This document shows, in pieces, positions 42,301 through 54,917 of a stretch of 64,000 bases of DNA. The translations under genes and the position numbers were made by a program. Under the pieces are notes generated by a model. It was not told the DNA's origin. It was given only the letters and a program-made list of their open reading frames with translations, and ran no database searches. The first letter of the stretch is position 1, and every line of letters starts with the position of its first letter. Source of the stretch: Durusdinium trenchii. Taxonomy: Eukaryota > Sar > Dinophyceae > Suessiales > Symbiodiniaceae. The stretch covers positions 417,071 to 481,070 of the forward strand of contig CAXAMN010001248.1 of assembly GCA_963970005.1 (NCBI GenBank), read 5' to 3'.

Positions 42301-45269
42301 TCCAGCTCCGGAACTAGCTGTCCATCCACCCAGCTCCGGTCATCGGTTTCGGAAGACACCCCTGCGCAGCAGGGTGGCTGAGGTGGGTCAAGTGTCGTCA
42401 ACCGGACGGTCAACCTGGCTCACATCTTTCGTTCACACCTTGACCAGTCGACCCACAGAGCTTCTTAGCTTCTGCCGGTCAAAGGTCAGCTCATGCTTTC
42501 CCCTCGAGTCAGCGTTTCGAAGAAACTCAGGCCGAAGCCGCGGGGACCACGGGGACCACGGACCGAAGCCGCGGAGACCTGCGTCGAACGACGTGGCGCC
42601 GACCGAGGCCGATCCGGGGGTTGGTCGACCTGCGAAGTGGTTCCGACCTGGGCCGGGTGCGGCGGGTCATTGGTCTCGTCTGTCCAGCGATTGGACGGAC
42701 GGATGTCGGACAGAAAGCAACATCAAACACGGCTCACACGGCTCCTAACCAGTCAGCCACCACGACTCCCTTGGCGAACTTTGTACCCACACTGCCTGCA
42801 CGATCTGGTCTGGTGCGGAGTGCCGTGGTCTGGTCAGATAAGAGGTCTGACTTGTACTTCAGCACTTGAACCAGCAGAGACGCGCTCTGGTTGGAGCCTT
42901 GGTGCGTCCACAGGAGGTTCCCACACAAGGTTCCTCCCCGATGGACCACATGACTCTGGTCACTCACTTGGTGTTAACGTTGTCTTCGCCTCAAACCGTA
43001 CCCGATGCCTGTCAGGTCTTTCCAGAGGTGTCTTGCAGCAGCGAGAGAACAAACTGCCGCAGCAACGCGACGAAGATATTGTTTGGGTCTGCAGAGTCGG
43101 CTCGCTTTCATTGCACAAAGGACAGCACAAAAGTCTGGCTGAGGAAAGGAAGGCAGGACTACTTTGAGTCACGGAGATTGCGTTGACCAGAAACATGGGT
43201 GGAAAGAACAGGCAAAATCATGTTTGCGGTGCTTGCAGTGGAAGGTCCAACTACTGGCATGCAAGCTTGCTGCTCTTGAGTGCACGCACTTGTTCAGGAC
43301 GAGTGAACCTTTGCCTGAAAGCCTTCATCCATCCGTACAGAACTAGTTTGAAGGAGACTGGGCCTTGGCCTTGCCAACATCCTCTGTATCGAAAGTTCAG
43401 ATCGAATCTTCGATCATCTGTTGTTTCGTCATGCTGAGTCATCTTCGCATTGGGCTACGGAACTTCTTCATAGCTGGATGCATCGGGCGCCGAAAGCCAT
43501 GTTTTTCGCAGGCCCGCCGAGGGTTTCAGCGGTGGTCTTCCCGGACAGGTGGCAACGACTGATTGCTCGGGAAGCGGGCCATCGCTTCGAGGTTGGAGGC
43601 CATCACACTATTAGGATGGAGCCCATTGCAAAGTAGGCAAAGTGATGTGAAGCACATGAAGCTGCGATCACTGCGATGCATGTGGATCTTTCGGTAGAAG
43701 GGTGTCTCGGTCAAGGGGTCACCCGAAGGGCAGGCGCCCTAGCATCAAACAGTCTCACTCCCCAAACAAGAGGTGTAACTGTTAACCCACGACATGAAGG
43801 GAAAGAAGGCGACAACAAAACCGGTGAGTCACAGATGTGTTTGATGTCCGGGTGAGGTGCCAAGCCGCTTACGATGACGGGCATTTGGACGGGTCCGGCT
43901 CAGTCGGACCGCTTCAGCTGCGTTCATTGAAAAAGAGAGCCTTCGTTTCGTTCATCGATGGAGCGAGCTACATGCTTAAATCACTCTAAGTTCTGTAGGC
44001 TGTAATAAGCCCTGACGGCGGATCTGGCCCTCAAGACGCCTTCAGCTCTCGAGGCCCTTCACCATCGATGCGAAGCAGTCTTGGGCCTTAGGGGTCGCCA
44101 CTGTCTTAGGCCTCAGGAGTCGAGCGTTACAGGAGTTGGCGAGGACGGAAGTCCGTCCCACCATCTTCTTTGAAGTGAAAAAGTGGCGATGGCCTCCACC
44201 CCAGAAACCGATGGCCTCCCACTGAGGAACACATCTCAGTTTTCTGCGGCCGATGCGCAAAGAGTGTGAACTAGTGTGAACAGGACCAGTCAGACCAGTG
44301 CTTCCCACTCTCCGAAGTTTCGTGGAATTCTCTCGTGCCTTGTTGAGCTCTCTCAAAGTTGTTCTAAGTTTCAGCCTTCAACGTCTCAACCTCTCGCCAA
44401 CGGCGACGGGTTCCCGCGACGCCGGCGTTCAACGGTCTCCAAACGGCCGGCTCAACGGCCACCGGCTTTCGCTTCTGGTTTCGATCTGTTCGAACCACAA
44501 CGGTGCCGAAGAGCGGTCCCGGATCGGTCGCTTTCGTGGTGTTTTCTCTTCGCCAGGATGCACTGGGTCAAAGATCGAAGTGAGAACACCTCGGCTCCGC
44601 CGCAAAGCGTGGAACACTGGAAAAAGCCAGAACACCGGCCTAGCCGCCGACGGACAGGACGGATGTCCTGGCTGGACAGCCAGGCACATCGGTCCCAACA
44701 TGGATGAGACTTGCATAAAATGGTCTTCTGGAACTCAGGCTGGTGAAAGAGAGGATCGAACAATTAATTACTGCTCCCTGGTTCTTTTCCTGCCTTCGCC
44801 ACGTTCCTTTCTCTCAGACAGCATTGACCCAAAAGCGTGGTGTCTCCCTCACACAAGGCGATGCCCACTGGCAAGTGATGTTCGCGTGTCACCGCGCTGA
44901 ACCCAACTTCAAGCTGTGCGAAAAGCTTTGGCAGTATCCCTTCATAGATGCGTTGCACCTCCGATAATAAAATCCATGAAAGCCTAAACATGCTGGAGAC
45001 AGCGAAGTTGTTAATGACTTATTAAGTTAAAGCTCACCTTCAAAACGATCCGGCTGATCATACCACCATGGTTGTCATGCTCCCTCGTGGATACGACATC
45101 CGCGCAACCAGCAAGTGCCAAGGGTGTGCATTCAAGAATCATGCTGGAACAGCATTTAGCTTGACAACAGCACAAAGAACATCAAAGAAGCAGAACCAAA
45201 ACTTCTTCGGGGGTGCGACCTCGAAGGAAACAACAATTGTTCGTTGCAGTTTCACAATTTTGGTCTCTT
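39311..45269. other. Long region without an assignable gene
   Basis: Many open frames of 100-220 codons on both strands, overlapping one another (for example + 40742-41164, + 41634-42254, + 42493-43167, + 44298-44900). None shows a domain I recognise, and none has a splice pattern I can fix. ACCATGGTAAC is tandemly repeated near 41320-41350. At 44187 a divergent GCGATGGCCTCCA copy is present. Confidence 0.4.
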
Positions 45270-45915
45270 TCAGTACGTTTGCGCGAGAGTCCACAACATC
45301 AAGAACACTTCAAGGGGAATACGTATCCAAAGCGGAAACTGCCGGATATTTGATTGTCGCCAGGCTGTCTATGCTAAAGGCTCCACCAAAGTTGTAAAGC
45401 AAGAGTCAACAGTGCTGGCTTTGTCCAAGCGCATGTAGGGTCATGCAACAGCCGGGGCACAACCTCTTCAAGCGTTCCATTGAACCGATGGACCTGCGTA
45501 AGCAACACCCAGCCGGACTGATCTTGGATCTCATTCGCACTTGTAAAGACCAAGATGTTCAGGCTGAAACAAAGTTGCCACTTTGGGGTGAACATGAATA
45601 TGGTCAAGCAGCAAACTGCATCCCAGCAGGCATGCCAGACTCATTTTCAAGTTTACGTGTTCAGCTGAGGATTGCATGTTGGATAAGTTGGATAGGTTCA
45701 ACGACACATGTCCTGACAAAATCCCAGAGTGGTGTGCTGATGAGCGTCTCAGCTTTACAAGATATGCAGGCCGTCCCAAACATATTGAAGCAGCATGAGC
45801 TAGTTTACCATAGCGCTGCACCTGACTTCTAAATCATCCGAATTGCACTAGGACACCAAGTTAGTGCGGAGTGTCTACGGCTAAGAAAGGCTTGTTGTGA
45901 AGGTGGCTAATGACA
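45270..45915 (+). repeat. Direct duplication, copy 1 (about 645 bp)
   Basis: Near-identical to 48361-49013 (offset 3092-3098 bp). Begins at TTCAGTAC and ends at GGTGGCTAATGACA. The only obvious indel is a 6-bp GAATAT extra in copy 2. Confidence 0.9.
45443..45832 (+). CDS. Hypothetical protein within duplication, copy 1
   Basis: ATG-started frame of 129 codons: MQQPGHNLFKRSIEPMDLRK, LILDLIRTCKDQDVQAETKL, PLWGEHEYGQAANCIPAGMP. The counterpart in the other copy keeps the frame despite one 6-bp indel. Just upstream another frame in both copies reads GSTKVxxQESTVLALSKRM and stops, so a frameshifted or spliced longer protein is possible. No domain recognised. Confidence 0.4.
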   Translation: MQQPGHNLFKRSIEPMDLRKQHPAGLILDLIRTCKDQDVQAETKLPLWGEHEYGQAANCIPAGMPDSFSSLRVQLRIACWISWIGSTTHVLTKSQSGVLMSVSALQDMQAVPNILKQHELVYHSAAPDF

Positions 45916-48360
45916 CCCGTGGGATGCATTTCTCTGCCCTGGCTGAACTTCCTCTTGGTCTTGGAGCTCTATGAAGTATACTAAGGCTGTGGAAGGATCG
46001 CAGCAAGGCGCAGAGCTTCTTCAACTCCAATGATCTGCCAGTTCTCTCAACGCAACGCAGGGACTCATGCCTTCATGCAGCCCAACAGCGACTTCAGGAC
46101 GTTGGGTGTCATCAAACCACGGAAACTTGGCTAGTTGGCAAGTCGACTTGCTCCAAAGCGTGCAAGCCGAGGAAAAGCGCTCATGGGACATTCACGTCCG
46201 AATCGAAAGAAAGCCAGATCCTGTGGCCGGTGGCTTGAGGAGAAGAATGAGAAGAAGGTAGAGCCAGGTTGCTGTGTGGTCAGAGCAAGGGTCAAGCAAA
46301 TCGAAATACTTCAACGATTCAATGGTGAAACCGTCCCAAAGCTTGGGTTCACTTGGGCATCGTCGTCACATTCGCTGAACTCTCCGTGCTGGAAAAGTTG
46401 TCAGCGAAGCCTGCGATTTCTTTTGTGCGCCCTCAAGACACCTCCGAGTCCCCAAAAAGGGAGGGAGGGCAGTACCGGCAGGGTGATGGAAGAGCGGTCA
46501 GATTCCAAAGTCAGCACTCCAGATCGGTTCCAAAGCTCTCAGCTAATGACGCCGGCCTTTCTACTTGATGCTTCCCATGTGGCACTGTGATTTCACGTGC
46601 ACAGCGTACCAAAGAGTGCCGCCTTTGTTGGCCTTTGTTGTCTTTTTTGGTGGATGAGAATGCATCACTGCAGGCAAGCCACTCACCACCAGCACCTGCT
46701 CTGACACAGCATGGGACAAGCTAGAAAAGGGTCGATCAGGAATCGACCACGCGCTTGTTTCAGGGCATGTCCCCTTGAATCATTCTGTTGGCTCCACCCT
46801 CAAACAAGCAACTTTCAATATCACACTTGAATGTCCAGCCAACATCTGACCGACGCACAACTGGAGGACTTCGACTTCACAAGCTTCTCTCCTCAACTTC
46901 GGTTTTCTGACCACGCGGAAGGACGGTAGTCGACTGTCAAGATTTCACACACATCTTTCAATAGGATTGTTGGACAAGTCGGAAAAGTCTTAGGAGGGTC
47001 AAGGGTTTAGGGTCACACTAGGCGAGGTCAAGGTCTCGTCCACGCGGTGAGAGACCTCGGTCTCCTCGCGTCTCTCACGAACGGCACTCTTGGCCCTGTT
47101 GATCGCCTTGCAGCTTGCTTCGGGCCTGAGTGGTCTGCCATGGTCTGCCTACCTGCCAAGTGAAAAGACTTGAAGAGATTGAAGGTGAACTAAGGTGTAG
47201 AATGCTTGCAACAGCTCTTAGACCATGCACGCATCTTCTGATAGTCACTACCCTACAGATGCATGGCAGGAGGCGACAATTCCTTGCAACAGTGCAGTCT
47301 CCAAGGAACCAATGCAACTGCTAGGCTGAAGGGCTTTGCAGGCTTTGCCATCTGAACATACCTGAGTCAACTTCCGCATCAACTGACCTTGGTCACTTGC
47401 TGGAAGGAATGACACAGCGGGATCGCATGCTGAAATGAAATCCTACGGTACACAACTGTTGAAATCAGGAAGCAAGCCAAAAGCCCCGCTTTTGAGCTTT
47501 GCCCTTTCTGCAAGAGCCCCAGCAAGCCTGCAACAATGAGGGCCCTCATGCCAGGCTTGGACCGCGCGAGCCAAACATGCGAAGTGAAATTTTGCTTCCA
47601 GCACCTAGTCTAGAGGATTCTGACTCTGGATTCGTCATGCAGGAGCCCAGTGTTAGCCTTTAGAAAGGCGTAGAATTCTGATGAACCTCACCTGGAGGCG
47701 ATGAAGTGATTTGAAGGAACACATCCTTTCTTTCATTCCCAAAACTTGCCAAAGGTCGATTCTGCCACCAGGTACGACGATGAGCACTCGATGAGTTGGA
47801 TCGCTCTGCGCTCGTTGGACCGACAGGTGGACCTCACACGCGGTCACCCGTCCGACCTCGAGGTACGCAGAAGCAACGTGACCCGGGTCAGACCCGATGG
47901 TGTTCGGACACAGAAGACAGGACCCGAAGGTGTCAAGACCCGCAGACAGAAGGGCTTCGTCAAATCGGAATCTGCTGTAAGCCAGTGGCACGGCATGGTG
48001 GAAAGCGACATCGGCGTCGTTTTCACGAAATGGTTCGACAGGTATCCGTCCAGGCTGCGCTTGCAGTGAGGATTCTTGCGGAATGCTGCAGGTTGCAAAG
48101 ACTCAAGAAGTTAGCACGAACTCTTGAAACCATGTGTCCACCATGTCAGCATTCCACTCACCATGTAAGACCTGCACCTGCACCCGCGCCTGTGCACCAG
48201 CACCATCCGGGCACTGCTGCTGTGTACCACGCTGTGGGTCTGAAGCTTTCAGAGTCGGTTGCGAGTTTCTCCGTCACTTCGCCATGTCGACCTCACCGGT
48301 GTAGCTGGTCACCTTCGAGATTGACTCGACCGACACGCGAGTAATCTCTGCCCGGTTTCA
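45916..48360. other. Spacer between duplication copies
   Basis: No assigned gene. 47746-48069 + reads WIALRSLDRQVDLTRGHPSD and KSESAVSQWHGMVESDIGVV, which is coding-like, but two other frames are open over the same bases. 47025-47090 is rich in GAGACC/GGTCTC inverted words. Confidence 0.35.
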
Positions 48361-49013
48361 TTCAGTACTCTTGCGCGAAAGTCCACAACCTCATGAACAC
48401 TTCAAGAGGAACACATATCCAAAGCGGAAACTGCCGGATGTTTTATTGTCCCTGGGCTGTCTATGCTAGAGGCTCAACCAAAGTTGCAAGGCAAGAGTCA
48501 ACAGTGCTGGCTTTGTCCAAGCGCATGTAGGGTCATGCAACAGCCGGGGCACGACTTCCTCAAGCGTTCCATTGAACCGATAGACCTGCGTAAGCAACAC
48601 CCAGCCGGACTGATCTTGGATCTCATTCGCACTTGTAAAGACCAAGATGTTCAGGCTGAAACAAAGTTGCCACTTTGGGGTGAACATGAATATGAATATG
48701 GTCAAGCAGCAAACTGCATCCCAGCAGGCATGCCAGACTCATTTTCAAGTTTACGTGTTCAGCTGAGGATTGCATGTTGGATAAGTTGGATAGGTTCAAC
48801 GACACATGTCCTGACAAAATCCCAGGGTGGTGTGCTGATGAGCGTCTCAGCTTTACAAGATATGCAGGCCGTCCCAAACATATTGAAGCAGCATGAGCTA
48901 GTTTACCATAGCGCTGCACCTGACTTCTAAATCATCCGAATTGCACTAGGACACCAAGTTAGTGCGGAGTGTCTACGGCTAAGAAAGGCTTGTTGTGAAG
49001 GTGGCTAATGACA
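48361..49013 (+). repeat. Direct duplication, copy 2
   Basis: See copy 1 at 45270-45915. Confidence 0.9.
48463..48930 (+). CDS. Hypothetical protein within duplication, copy 2
   Basis: Same protein as 45443-45832 with an extra Glu-Tyr (GEHEYEYGQAA). Its open frame extends about 26 codons further upstream to an ATG at 48463. Few differences from copy 1, so a recent duplication. Function unknown. Confidence 0.4.
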   Translation: MLEAQPKLQGKSQQCWLCPSACRVMQQPGHDFLKRSIEPIDLRKQHPAGLILDLIRTCKDQDVQAETKLPLWGEHEYEYGQAANCIPAGMPDSFSSLRVQLRIACWISWIGSTTHVLTKSQGGVLMSVSALQDMQAVPNILKQHELVYHSAAPDF

Positions 49014-51872
49014 TCTGTGAGACGTCTGTGTTAGACCCCGCTTGCATTGTCTGCTGTTTGAGCTTTGTGAAGCTCACGAATACAGTGGAAGGTGTGCAGC
49101 AAGTCCCATAGGTTCTTCATACATGCCTGGTCAAAGGACCTTCGCAGTACTTCTGAATCAGTCTTCTGCGAAAAAGCGCTGGACGCCAGCGGATGTTGTA
49201 AGCCGTGGACTTGAACTTTTTACTGGACGCGAACCGCGCGGCAGCTGCGCGGCAGCTGTAAATCACACTTCAAGTCTAAGACTGTTATTGGGGTCTTTGG
49301 AGCGTCAAGAAATATCTCCCTCCAGCAACGACGAGGACTTTGCTAGCAATGGCCACACTGGCCTATTGAAGATCTCCTTCCCATCAACGCTTGCTAGTTG
49401 CCTTAAGAACAGCCATTTTTGGTCTGCACATCCTGACGACCGTTGGCCCACCTCTCATGCCCGTTGAGAATCTAACAGCAAGGGGCCTTCGGACCCAACA
49501 CGACTGGATTCGCGCCCGAGGCATCAGCCCTGTCTACTCAATCGACTCTACTCGACCATGAAAAAGTTATCACATGTTCATCGGAGGTAAGAAAAAACAC
49601 GATGTGCCAAAGGTGTCGACCATTCTGCAACTGCCACAAAGCGGCAGTTAAGACCACGTGCACCATGAGGCTCCCTCAAGCTTTGTACTACGCACATATA
49701 GCTTTGTACTACGCACAAAGACGAACTGGTTGGACGAAGAAGACGCATCAGAATTGAAGTGAGGTCAGAAAACACCAGGGAGACTGACGACGTCCGATCA
49801 ATAAATGCCATCACTCCTTTGATAAATCTGCTAACTTAATTCCTGTCGTTTTGTTGGCACTGATCGCCGACACATCGAGCAACAGGTTTTCAAACAAACA
49901 CATGGCCGACGGCAGCCGACGGCAGCCGACAACGCATGAAAGATGTTGGTGACTTTCTCATTATGAATCCATACTCCCTGTTGAGATCCTCATAAGCCCC
50001 CCAAGTGGCATTCTAATCAACTTCATGCGACGCAAGGGATCCAAGTGCAAGTGAGCACAACTGGTAAGTCAGCTTAACTAGTCAGCTTAGCTAAGCTGGG
50101 TAGCTGACCAGCAGATGCGGCTGTGGCCTTGCGGAATTCTTGTAACCCTGTGGTGGATGCTACTGGACATGCAATTAACTGCTATGAAGAATGCCCCTCT
50201 AATGTTCTCTGATGTTGATTTATGTTGATTCATACTCTTGTCATGCCTGATCAGGGATCAAAAGCAAAAGCAACACGCAACTTAAGCTCCTCATAGCTCC
50301 TCACCTCCGGTGAACCACTAGTTTTCTTCCAAAGGATCTTTAAAGCGAGACAGCCACTTCAACGGCAAGTGACCTTTCCAACCTATCAAACTGGCACGAA
50401 TTGCTGAGACAATATAGATATAGACGCTTGCATCAGTAGTAGTTTTCAGTAGCTTCTATCATGTTTAGATTGTTACCACTTGCTTTCTCCCTGAAGAGAT
50501 TTTCAGCAAAACGGACTGGATGTGTAGAATTCTACCCACGTGCGAATTTTAAGCATGGAAAAGGAGCTCAATATATCGCAGTTACAGCGAGGCAAGGTCG
50601 ATAAGCCTGATATCTCTAACGAGTCTCCTTGTGGCAAGGTCAACAAGGTTGCAAACGACATGTTGCGTGGCCCAACTCTCGAACGAAAATCTCAGGAAAG
50701 TCAATCGAGAAGTCCTCACACATGTTTTGTTATAATATATAGAGGGAAGACCTTTAAACACGCGAACACTTCAGGATTTGTAAGTGGGCTTTTTGCAAAT
50801 TTCAAGTGCTCTTCTCTGCCTTGACTGTGAGAGGGATGAATAGCAAAGAGGGACTGATCTTTTCATTCACACAGATTCAAACAAACGCACTTTGCGAAAA
50901 GAGGCCAAACAAAGCTACCATCGGAGCGTAAAAACACCGCCTATCCAAAGCTGCAAAAATGATCCGATCCCTGGTCTGTGTTAAGCCGACAGCAAGGGCA
51001 CCCGAACTTTGGAGCTCCAGCATCAACTCATCAAGCTTGGTCGTGCGAGGAAGGCGCCGCGGAAGAAGAACTGCTCGTGTAGAGAGTCATACTGCGCCGC
51101 GAAAGGGGGCATCCTGTTTTAGCGCACACGGTGTGTAGATTGCTGGGGAGAAAAGCTGCGTTTTAGCCGAAGCAATTCACAAAGGAAAGGTCTTCAGAAC
51201 GAAGAACATCTAAAGGGACAATCTTCAGCTGCCTCATCCTGGATCCTCAGCTGGGCTTTCTTTCGGATTCTTTTGGACTCTTGCTTGCGAGTTCCATAAG
51301 GAACACTTAGAAGAGGGTGACCAGTGCGACAAGGCCGACCCTTCATCTCTTGAGGATCTGTGGAATCTATGATCTGCATCTGCATCGCCGGTCGATGCTC
51401 AAGGCAGTTAATCTGGTAACGCCGCAAACCAAGAACATCCAGTAATATCAAGTATATCTGTGTTTTCTATGGTGGATCCAAATATCTCTGGCTCTTGACA
51501 TCAAAGACTCAATGTCGAAGTGGACAAGTGTCGCAACCCTGGTGTTCTCACTACTTCTTCTTTTCACGGTAAACTTCACCTGGAGGTGCGACGGTCAGCC
51601 ATGATGAGGCGTTAATCTTTGAAAACAGCCTGAAGCAACATCTGCACCTAACAACAACAAGCAACTCCACAAAGAGTCTTGCAGCAATCTGCCCTCATAG
51701 TCTCTCAAATTATACTCTTCATCTTCTCGAAGCTGCTTTCAAACAACTGCCAATCGTTGCCCCCGAGTCCGCTTGCCCACAGTCAAATCTAGGTGTGCAT
51801 CTAGGGGCTTGCGACCACATCTTCTTGTCGGCGCACAAATGGTCGTCCGCAGCGTGGTGAATGCTGCGGTAA
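49014..51872. other. No assigned gene
   Basis: Scattered frames under about 140 codons. GGCAGCCGAC is repeated three times near 49915. A cluster of AGTCAGCTTA / TAGCTAAGCT palindromic words lies near 50070-50105. Confidence 0.4.
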
Positions 51873-52085
51873 ATGCAGCGGTAAATCAAAGCCGAAAACA
51901 GTCCCGCATCTTCAAGCGAAGAACTGGAGAACCCCAGGCTGCAAGACCTGCTGATAGATCTTCTGGGTAAGCATCTGGGCCAGGAGGTTTGGATGTCAAT
52001 AGAAACCATGGAAACCAATCGTTGCCCACTGCACTTTACGGGTTTCAGCGACTCAGTGGAACTTGCAAACTTCTTCCAAGGCTGA
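51873..52085 (+). CDS. Terminal exon-like frame, copy 1
   Basis: Reads NSPASSSEELENPRLQDLL, then IDLLGKHLGQEVWMSIETME and FTGFSDSVELANFFQG, stop. The last about 48 residues are almost the same as in 53368-53532, so the frame has been kept in both copies. There is no ATG upstream in frame, which suggests a spliced gene. Family not recognised. Confidence 0.4.
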
Positions 52086-52283
52086 CATTGCACGGACAAA
52101 GTTGCTAAAGCCAGCAAAAGGATCAGCAATCTTGATCAAATTCCTTCACTTGGCTTGACAAAGACTCGAACCTGCAACAGAATTGTCTTGAAATCTTGTG
52201 GCACTGCGGAAAGTTCCCTTGACTCGTTCCTTTAGGACCCGGTTAATTTTCAGGCAAGAAGCCTTCAGTGTTTCTGCGAATCC
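51941..52283 (+). repeat. Direct duplication of about 340 bp, copy 1
   Basis: Near-identical to 53388-53728. Includes the end of an open frame and about 200 bp of downstream sequence (GCAACAGAATTGTCTTGAAA, ACCCGGTTAATTTTCAGGCA). Confidence 0.9.
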
Positions 52284-52303
52284 TTGGCATAAATCATCAG
52301 ACA

Positions 52304-53038
52304 TCACTCCGTCACTCCATCACACACTACCACAGCAAGGCCCACCAACACAGCAACAATCCCACCATCCGCAAGGCCCTCGTACCGAACTTCCGCAGCC
52401 ACGTTCCCACCCCGAGCAACGTTGCGATCATCTCGGCACTCAAAGCGATCGAAAAACAGCTGCGTTTTGACACGAAGCAAAGAGCTATCAACATCGACAG
52501 GAACGAGGGCCCTGTCGTCTGTTTTCTTTCTGTTCAGTCTGTCCTCTGGCTGAGGCGCTTTCCCCTTTTGGCCTGGAGTCACTGTAGTCTCTTCAGCCGA
52601 TTCAAGCAAGTGTTTTGGGCACATCATGATTCTTGAAACGGCGTTGCAACACTTTGCGGAACATCCCGACGAGCTCACCGCGCTGCCATAGCCATCGACG
52701 GGAATCCGCCTTTCTGCCGCAGGAGTCAGCCTGTCAAACATGCTTGAACACATCCTTTCAAGTTGGAAGCCACATATGCAGGGCATTATTTGGCAAGTGA
52801 ATGTTCCATGAACGCAAGCTTGAAGACCAACGACATGACCGACTTTGAGCACGTTGGGATGATGCTTTTCGGCTCCACATGCACCACATGCGTGGCAAAC
52901 CTCAGACTCGAGAGCCGGCACGAGACGCGAGCCGGCCGCGCGCCGGCCGGCACGCGACGCGGGCCATTTGGTGCGAAAGGCGGTGCGGATCGGAGACTCA
53001 AAGGCCTGGGACAGCTGCAAAACACCCCTGATCAACAC
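52304..53038 (-). CDS. Long open frame, coding uncertain
   Basis: A 244-codon minus-strand frame without ATG at the 5' end and without a recognisable domain. It overlaps shorter + strand frames (52268-52636, reading SNVAIISALKAIEKQLRFDT) that look at least as protein-like. Listed as the longest open frame here. Confidence 0.2.
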   Translation of the reverse strand: MLIRGVLQLSQAFESPIRTAFRTKWPASRAGRRAAGSRLVPALESEVCHACGACGAEKHHPNVLKVGHVVGLQACVHGTFTCQIMPCICGFQLERMCSSMFDRLTPAAERRIPVDGYGSAVSSSGCSAKCCNAVSRIMMCPKHLLESAEETTVTPGQKGKAPQPEDRLNRKKTDDRALVPVDVDSSLLRVKTQLFFDRFECRDDRNVARGGNVAAEVRYEGLADGGIVAVLVGLAVVVCDGVTE

Positions 53039-53367
53039 TAGAAAACAATGCGGAAAGCTCCAAGCTCTTCATGACTCCTGTCTCTGTCCACATGGCTGAG
53101 CTCTCTGCACCACCGCGTGGCACCCGAAGCTCAAATGGCGCTCTCTCAGAGTGGTCATGCTGTCAGGTCGTTTCTTTCCCGTATTGTTTGGGAGGTCAAA
53201 AATGGTCAAAACCTGGAGCCCTGGTCCACCATGGGGTCAAAACGACCTTTTAGGTGGGTCAGAGCGCCACGTGCGCACACGTGCGCCTGCCTGTGCGGCC
53301 GTCGCAAAGGCCACCGCAAAGGGCAACTCAAGCAACCCACAAAGAGTCCGAGAAGTGCATTCGTGCT

Positions 53368-53532
53368 ATGGAGAAACATCTTCGACTGCAAGACCTGCTG
53401 ATAGATCTTCTGGGTAAGCATCTGGGCCAGGAGATTTGGATGTCAATAGAAACCATGGAAACCCATCGTTGCCCTCTGCACTTTACGGGTTTCAGCGACT
53501 CAGTGGAACTTGCAAACTTCTTCCAAGGCTGA
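53368..53532 (+). CDS. Terminal exon-like frame, copy 2
   Basis: From ATG: MEKHLRLQDLLIDLLGKHLG, then QEIWMSIETMETHRCPLHFT and GFSDSVELANFFQG, stop. Open further upstream (ESEKCIRA). Partner of 51873-52085; two substitutions within the shared C-terminal part (I/V and H/N). Probably the end of a duplicated gene. Confidence 0.4.
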   Translation: MEKHLRLQDLLIDLLGKHLGQEIWMSIETMETHRCPLHFTGFSDSVELANFFQG

Positions 53533-53728
53533 CATTGCACGGACAAAGTGGCTAAAGCCAGCAAAAGGATCAGCAATCTTGATCAAATTCCTTCACTTGG
53601 CTTGACAAAGACTCGAACCTGCAACAGAATTGTCTTGAAATCTTGCACTGCGGAAAGTTCCCTTGACTCGGTCCTAAAGGGACCCGGTTAATTTTCAGGC
53701 AAGAAGCCTTCAGTGTTTCTGCGAATCC
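53388..53728 (+). repeat. Direct duplication of about 340 bp, copy 2
   Basis: See 51941-52283. Confidence 0.9.
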
Positions 53729-54917
53729 GAGCCGAGCAGTGTACGCCTGTCTTTTCTTTCGCATAGTGTGCCATAGTATTCTCAGAGGACAAATGTCATG
53801 CTGGCAAATGGCAACTCCTTCAGATCACTTCTGAGGCAAAGACCGGCAGACCGGTCTTTTTCTCCTGTTTCGGTCTCAGTCACTGACTGCGGGTGGAGCG
53901 CATATGTTCATCACACAAACGCGCATTCTCAGGTTCAAGGCTTCAATGGACAGAAGATTGGAAGACTCCACTGAAGCTGAAAATGGTCTTCAGTCTTCTT
54001 ATCTTAAGGAACTGAACTTCCCCGAAGTTCTCTTCGGAGTCTCTCAGTACTGAAGCCAACAGGTGACGGAGTGGAATGAGTGAATTGACGGGCGGCGGAG
54101 GCATTGACCAATACCAACTGAGTGCTGCGATCCCTTTGACTGGAACTTTCTTCTGCAGCAAAGCCTGGATGACGTTTCTTCTGAATTGGATCCTCTGCAA
54201 AGGTTCTCTTATCCTCAACTCAACTCATGAGAAATCCTGAATGCAAGTCTCAAATGATTGGCGGCCAGCTTCGATTCCGATGTTTGCCATCTGCACTCAA
54301 CTGCACTTGCTCATGCCTCGACGTTTGCATCGACGTTGCGAGAGGTCGAGGTTGCTCTGCACTCAACTCGCGAGTGTCGACCAGGCCAGGGCCGCTGGTT
54401 GGGTGCGTGTGGGGAATGCGATGGCCGCACGAACAAAAAGCAGCTCATCCGTCGAGCCGCAGCTCATCAGTTCATTTCACTTCCAATCTTCCAGCGATGG
54501 CCTCCAACCTATATAAATAAGTGTCATGTTCAATCTTCCAGCGAATGAACAATAGGTTCGAGATCCAATCACCTCACTTGCACAACTTGAAGCGAGTAAG
54601 CTTGTGGCATGGGGCAGCTAGAAGGTCGAAAGGACTTGTGAAAAGCGACGCAGCTGGAAGAGATCTGAGGTGAAGTTCAGGTCCGCAACAATGGTTCTAC
54701 ACTCCGCAAAATGGGATCAGTGGCAGTGAGGTCGAACATGGTCGAATTCCTTCGTCCAGTTTTGCGCAACGACACTCCGAACAATGCCAATGTCCGCGCT
54801 CCGAACAAGGCGCCGATCCGATTGGTTGGGCGGAAAAAGAAGCGACAGAAATGGGAGGAAAAGCTTTGAATTCGACGTCTCATCGATGTCTTCAGATGGT
54901 TCGGAGTCTGATTTTCG
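53729..54917. other. No assigned gene
   Basis: Short overlapping frames only. Contains one AGCGATGGCCTCCAAC copy at 54493-54508. Confidence 0.4.
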
